From: Nanobdellota archaeon
GTDB taxonomy: Archaea > Nanobdellota > Nanobdellia > Pacearchaeales > GW2011-AR1
DNA: 8,638 nucleotides
Direction: 5' to 3'
Assembly (NCBI GenBank): GCA_030689875.1
Contig: JAUYHR010000106.1
Location: 1 to 8,638, forward strand
Position 1 is the first letter of the stretch. Every line of letters begins with the position of its first letter. The translations under genes were made by a program, and so were the position numbers. Positions 6,065 through 8,638 of the stretch are shown here, piece by piece. Under the pieces are notes generated by a model. That model saw only the letters and a program-made list of their open reading frames with translations, did not search any database and was not told where the DNA came from.

Positions 6065-7195
6065 ATGAATCTAAAAACCAAAACTTTCCTTGCAGGAATA
6101 TCAATTTTAATTGGAACTGCAATTGGAGCAGGAGTCTTAGGAATTCCTTATGTTGTTTCCAAATCAGGATTTTTAGTCGGAGCAATCCACATTATTTTAA
6201 TTGGAGCAATAATTCTTTTAGCTAATCTTTATTTGTGAGAAATTGTTCTCAGGACTAAAGGAAAACATCAGTTGGGCGGTTACGCTAAAAAATATTTAGG
6301 TAAAACAGGAAGTTTTTTTATGAGTTTTGCAATTATTTTTTCTATTTATTCCGCAATTCTTGCATATCTCGTCGGAATCAGCGAGAGTTTTAGTTTTTTA
6401 TTCTTTGGAAATTTTAATTATTCAATTTTAATCGGAATTTTATTTGGAGTGTTTATGTCTTATTTGCTGTGGAGAGGGCTCAGGGCTTTGAAAACTTTTG
6501 AAAAATTCGGAGTCAGCGCAATTTTTATCATATTTATTTTAATGGTTGTTTTTTTCACTAAGAAAATTTCTTTGGATAATCTAATAGCCATAAATACCAA
6601 TTTTTTATTTTTGCCGTTTGGAGTTGTTTTATTTGCACTGCTTTCTTTTTCTGTAATTCCAGAAATAAATATTCTTTTAAAAGAAGATAAATCTTTAATG
6701 AAAAAAATTTTAGTTTTTGGAACTTTAATTACTATTCTTTTTTATATTTTATTTACCCTAGTCGTTATAGGATTTAAGGGTGTTGAAACTCCTGAAATCG
6801 CAACAATTGCTCTTGGACCAATTTTTATTATACTTGGAATTTTTACAATGTTTACTTCGTATCTTGCTTTAGGCAATGCTTTGCAGGATCATCTTTTTTA
6901 TGATTTAAAATATAAAAAAATTAAATCATGGTTTTTATCTTCTTTAATCCCCATTTTTATTTTTTTAGCGATAATAATTTTTAAATATTTTACTTTTATA
7001 AAAATCCTCTCTATTGGCGGAGCAGTTTTCGGAGGATTGATTGCTGTTTTGATTTTATTTATGGTCAAAAAAGCCAAAGAAAAAAAAGAAAGAAAGCCGG
7101 AATATAAAATCCCCATTAATTGGTTTATTATAATTTTATTAAGCTTAATTTTTGTTGCGGGGATTGTTAGGGAAATTATTGCGGTTATTAGATAA
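6065..7195 (+). pseudogene. Amino-acid permease (COG0814-like, aromatic amino-acid/AAAP type) interrupted by in-frame TGA
   Basis: One reading frame of 376 codons from the ATG at 6065 to TAA at 7195, with a single TGA at codon 58 (6236-6238). The first 57 codons encode the typical N-terminus (GTAIGAGVLGIPYVV, the substrate-binding glycine helix) and the frame continues after the stop with EIVLRTKGKHQLGGYAKKYLG. About 11 hydrophobic helices in all indicate an inner-membrane secondary transporter for amino acids, probably aromatic ones; the substrate is inferred from family resemblance. In relatives as I recall them, the residue before EIVLRTKG is Gly, so GGA to TGA by one substitution is likely. 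A restart at TTG 6272 or ATG 6320 would lose the first two helices. It could be a true nonsense mutation, a strain polymorphism, a sequencing error or read-through. Confidence 0.75.
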
Positions 7196-7213
7196 GTTTA
7201 TTAATTATTTTTA

Positions 7214-7915
7214 TTATTTGTTTATATCCTTTAATTCTGCTCCTTTCCAATATTCATAAAGTGGACCTATAAATGCTCCTGCAAGGAAAAACCAAACTAA
7301 TTCCTCCAATGGAATTTTTAATAAAGTTATTCTTCCGATATTTTCGTAGAGCCAAAATTCATCGAAGAATCCAGGAGTGATTGCATAAATTATTTGATAT
7401 ACTACAACTGATAATCCTAAAGCAATTAGTCCGGAAAATAAAGAATCTTTTATTAAGTCTTTCCTTTTTATTAAAATAATGAAAATTCCCGTTAAAAAGA
7501 TTAAAATTGTTAGAACAAATGAATTAATTCCGGAAATTAGATAAATGATTGCAAAAATAAATAATATCAAAATTATTGAAAAAATAAATTGAATATCTCT
7601 TTTAATATTTTGTTTTTTGGTTTTTTTCTTTATCTTTAATCTTTTTTTGAATATTTCTTCATAGGCTACTGCAAATACTCCTCCAACTGAAAAGCCAAAT
7701 AAAAAATCCTCAATACCTATTGCAGTTCCAGTTATAGTTAAGGGTCTCCACCAATCCTGGATGTAAAGGTATTCTGCGAAAATTCCTACGATTCCGAAAA
7801 GCAGAGAGAGAGTTAACATTTCTCTTCTTGTGTCTTTTCTGTATGTAAAGAAAAATGTCCAAACAATTAATGCTATTAAACTTCCAATTAAATAAGTGTA
7901 TTTATAATCAATCAT
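7214..7915 (-). CDS. Lycopene-cyclase-domain-like integral membrane protein
   Basis: A 233-residue protein with about six to seven hydrophobic helices (near 7-24, 33-52, 68-86, 108-128, 131-149, 158-178, 205-220). Two halves carry related acidic motifs: GIEDFLFGF (67-75) and IPLEELVWFF (201-210). These resemble the PxE(E/D)xxFF motif of the heterodimeric and fused CrtYc/CrtYd/CarR lycopene cyclases, which close the end rings of carotenoids. The first copy lacks the proline. A basic linker, RLKIKKKTKKQNIKRD (92-107), separates the halves. No other carotenoid gene is in the window, so cyclase activity is unproven; similar orphan proteins occur in small-genome archaea and candidate-phylum bacteria. 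It is convergent with the permease (18-base gap) and divergent from gatD. Confidence 0.65.
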   Translation of the reverse strand: MIDYKYTYLIGSLIALIVWTFFFTYRKDTRREMLTLSLLFGIVGIFAEYLYIQDWWRPLTITGTAIGIEDFLFGFSVGGVFAVAYEEIFKKRLKIKKKTKKQNIKRDIQFIFSIILILFIFAIIYLISGINSFVLTILIFLTGIFIILIKRKDLIKDSLFSGLIALGLSVVVYQIIYAITPGFFDEFWLYENIGRITLLKIPLEELVWFFLAGAFIGPLYEYWKGAELKDINK

Positions 7916-7942
7916 TTCAATCCCTTTTCATGTCTCCCAAAT

Positions 7943-7952
7943 GTTTTTATAT
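7943..7952. promoter_or_regulatory. Shared TATA box for gatD (+) and the cyclase-like gene (-)
   Basis: TTTTTATAT on the plus strand begins 29 bases before the gatD ATG. On the minus strand the same bases read TATAAAAAC, predicting a start near 7923, eight bases before the ATG at 7915. A second AT-rich site, TTTATATC (7961-7968), is too close to gatD to serve it. Confidence 0.5.
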
Positions 7953-7972
7953 GTTTTAAATTTATATCTTAT

Positions 7973-8638
7973 ATGAAACAAACAACAGCAAACCCCGGCG
8001 ATTTAGTTGAAGTTCATTTGACTAAAACTATTTATGAAGGGGTTTTATTGGAAAGTCCTGAGACAGGAATTGTTCTTTTGAAATTAGGAACGGGATATAA
8101 TATTGGTTTTAGTAGAAAAGATATTTTGGAAATTAAAGTTTTGAAAAAATTCAAGGAAATAGAAAAGAAAGATGAAGATATAAAAAAAGATTCTCAAAAA
8201 CCAAGTATCGCTATGGTCATCACCGGCGGAACTATTGCTTCAAAATATGATTCCCACACCGGCGGAGTTCATCCTTTAACAAACCCCGGGGAATTATTTA
8301 AATATTATCCGGAATTATTTGAAAAAGTAAATGTTGCAAGAGTTGAAGTACCATTCATGAAAGCATCTGAATGCATGAATTTTTACGATTGGAAAAAAAT
8401 TGCAAAAATTGTTTCAGAGATGGTTAATGACTCAAATATTCAGGGAGTTATCGTAACTCATGGAACAGATACTTTGCATTATACTTCTGCCGCTCTCTCA
8501 TTTTTTTTAAGAAATTTAAATAAGCCGGTTGTGTTGACTTATTCTCAGAGAAGCATTGACAGAGCTTCCAGCGACGCTAATTTGAATTTAAAATGTTCTG
8601 CTCTGGCTGCAATTTCCGATATTGCGGAAGTTATGCTT
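7973..8638 (+). CDS. gatD: Glu-tRNA(Gln) amidotransferase subunit D (3' end outside window)
   Basis: The first 222 residues of a protein usually about 420 long; the frame is open to the last base. GatD is the asparaginase-like subunit of archaeal GatDE: it releases ammonia from glutamine or asparagine, and GatE uses it to turn Glu-tRNA(Gln) into Gln-tRNA(Gln). An N-terminal beta domain (1-60) is followed by a charged linker (60-76) and the amidohydrolase domain. The catalytic threonine motifs TGGTIAS (84-90, Thr87) and VTHGTDTLHYTSAAL (161-175, Thr165, Asp166) are intact, and TYSQRSIDRASSDANLNL (189-206) is typical of GatD rather than plain asparaginases. The ATG is supported by the TATA box 29 bases upstream; no Shine-Dalgarno sequence. 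gatE is not in the window. Confidence 0.95.
   Translation, partial: MKQTTANPGDLVEVHLTKTIYEGVLLESPETGIVLLKLGTGYNIGFSRKDILEIKVLKKFKEIEKKDEDIKKDSQKPSIAMVITGGTIASKYDSHTGGVHPLTNPGELFKYYPELFEKVNVARVEVPFMKASECMNFYDWKKIAKIVSEMVNDSNIQGVIVTHGTDTLHYTSAALSFFLRNLNKPVVLTYSQRSIDRASSDANLNLKCSALAAISDIAEVML

Noticed and set aside
5896..6225. 109-codon frame on + and a 74-codon frame on - covering the tRNA
   Set aside because: Both run through a complete tRNA cloverleaf and into the permease N-terminus in the wrong frame.
6236..6238. Selenocysteine at the permease TGA
   Set aside because: Transporters of this family have no Sec or Cys here; the flanking residues point to Gly, and I saw no obvious SECIS-like hairpin after the gene.
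1..8638. Genome-wide recoding of TGA (for example to Gly)
   Set aside because: No other gene contains an in-frame TGA over thousands of bases, and Gly is freely encoded by GGN. All-TAA stops in so few AT-rich genes prove little.

Overview
The window looks like AT-rich chromosomal DNA of an archaeon. It encodes deoxyhypusine synthase (archaea and eukaryotes only in its canonical role), an archaeal/eukaryal-type prolyl-tRNA synthetase and GatD, a subunit of the archaeal GatDE amidotransferase. Most genes carry a TATA-like box about 28-31 bases before the start codon, as expected for leaderless archaeal mRNAs. Very low GC, short intergenic gaps and the protein types suggest a DPANN lineage (Pacearchaeota/Woesearchaeota-like). 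That placement is an inference from style, not a phylogenetic result. Every complete intact gene ends in TAA.

Layout, left to right. (1) The 3' part of a SpoIIM/DUF95 membrane protein (+) meets a 61-residue two-helix membrane protein (-); their stop codons share one TTAA. (2) Deoxyhypusine synthase and a DHH-DHHA1 phosphoesterase run on + with a 24-base gap; the second has its own TATA box lying over the first gene's stop codon. (3) About 600 bases without a large gene hold a GC-richer, hairpin-dense element near a 13-base direct repeat, then a strong TATA box leading a possible small RNA and small ORFs. (4) On -, a membrane-anchored trypsin-like protease lies upstream of prolyl-tRNA synthetase, again with a TATA box over the upstream stop. 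(5) One TATA box sits midway between the protease and a tRNA-Arg(TCG) gene and is correctly spaced for both. (6) Right after the tRNA comes an amino-acid permease that is broken by an in-frame TGA at codon 58 and is the only large gene here with a clear Shine-Dalgarno sequence. (7) A lycopene-cyclase-domain-like membrane protein (-) and gatD (+, cut by the window edge) diverge from a second shared TATA box.

The theme is mostly translation (eIF5A hypusination, Pro-tRNA, tRNA-Arg, Gln-tRNA amidation) mixed with membrane proteins; no single pathway or defence island is evident. The most notable items are the interrupted permease, the structured element and transcription unit between 3012 and 3481, and the bidirectional TATA boxes. 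I saw no CRISPR array, transposase or rRNA.
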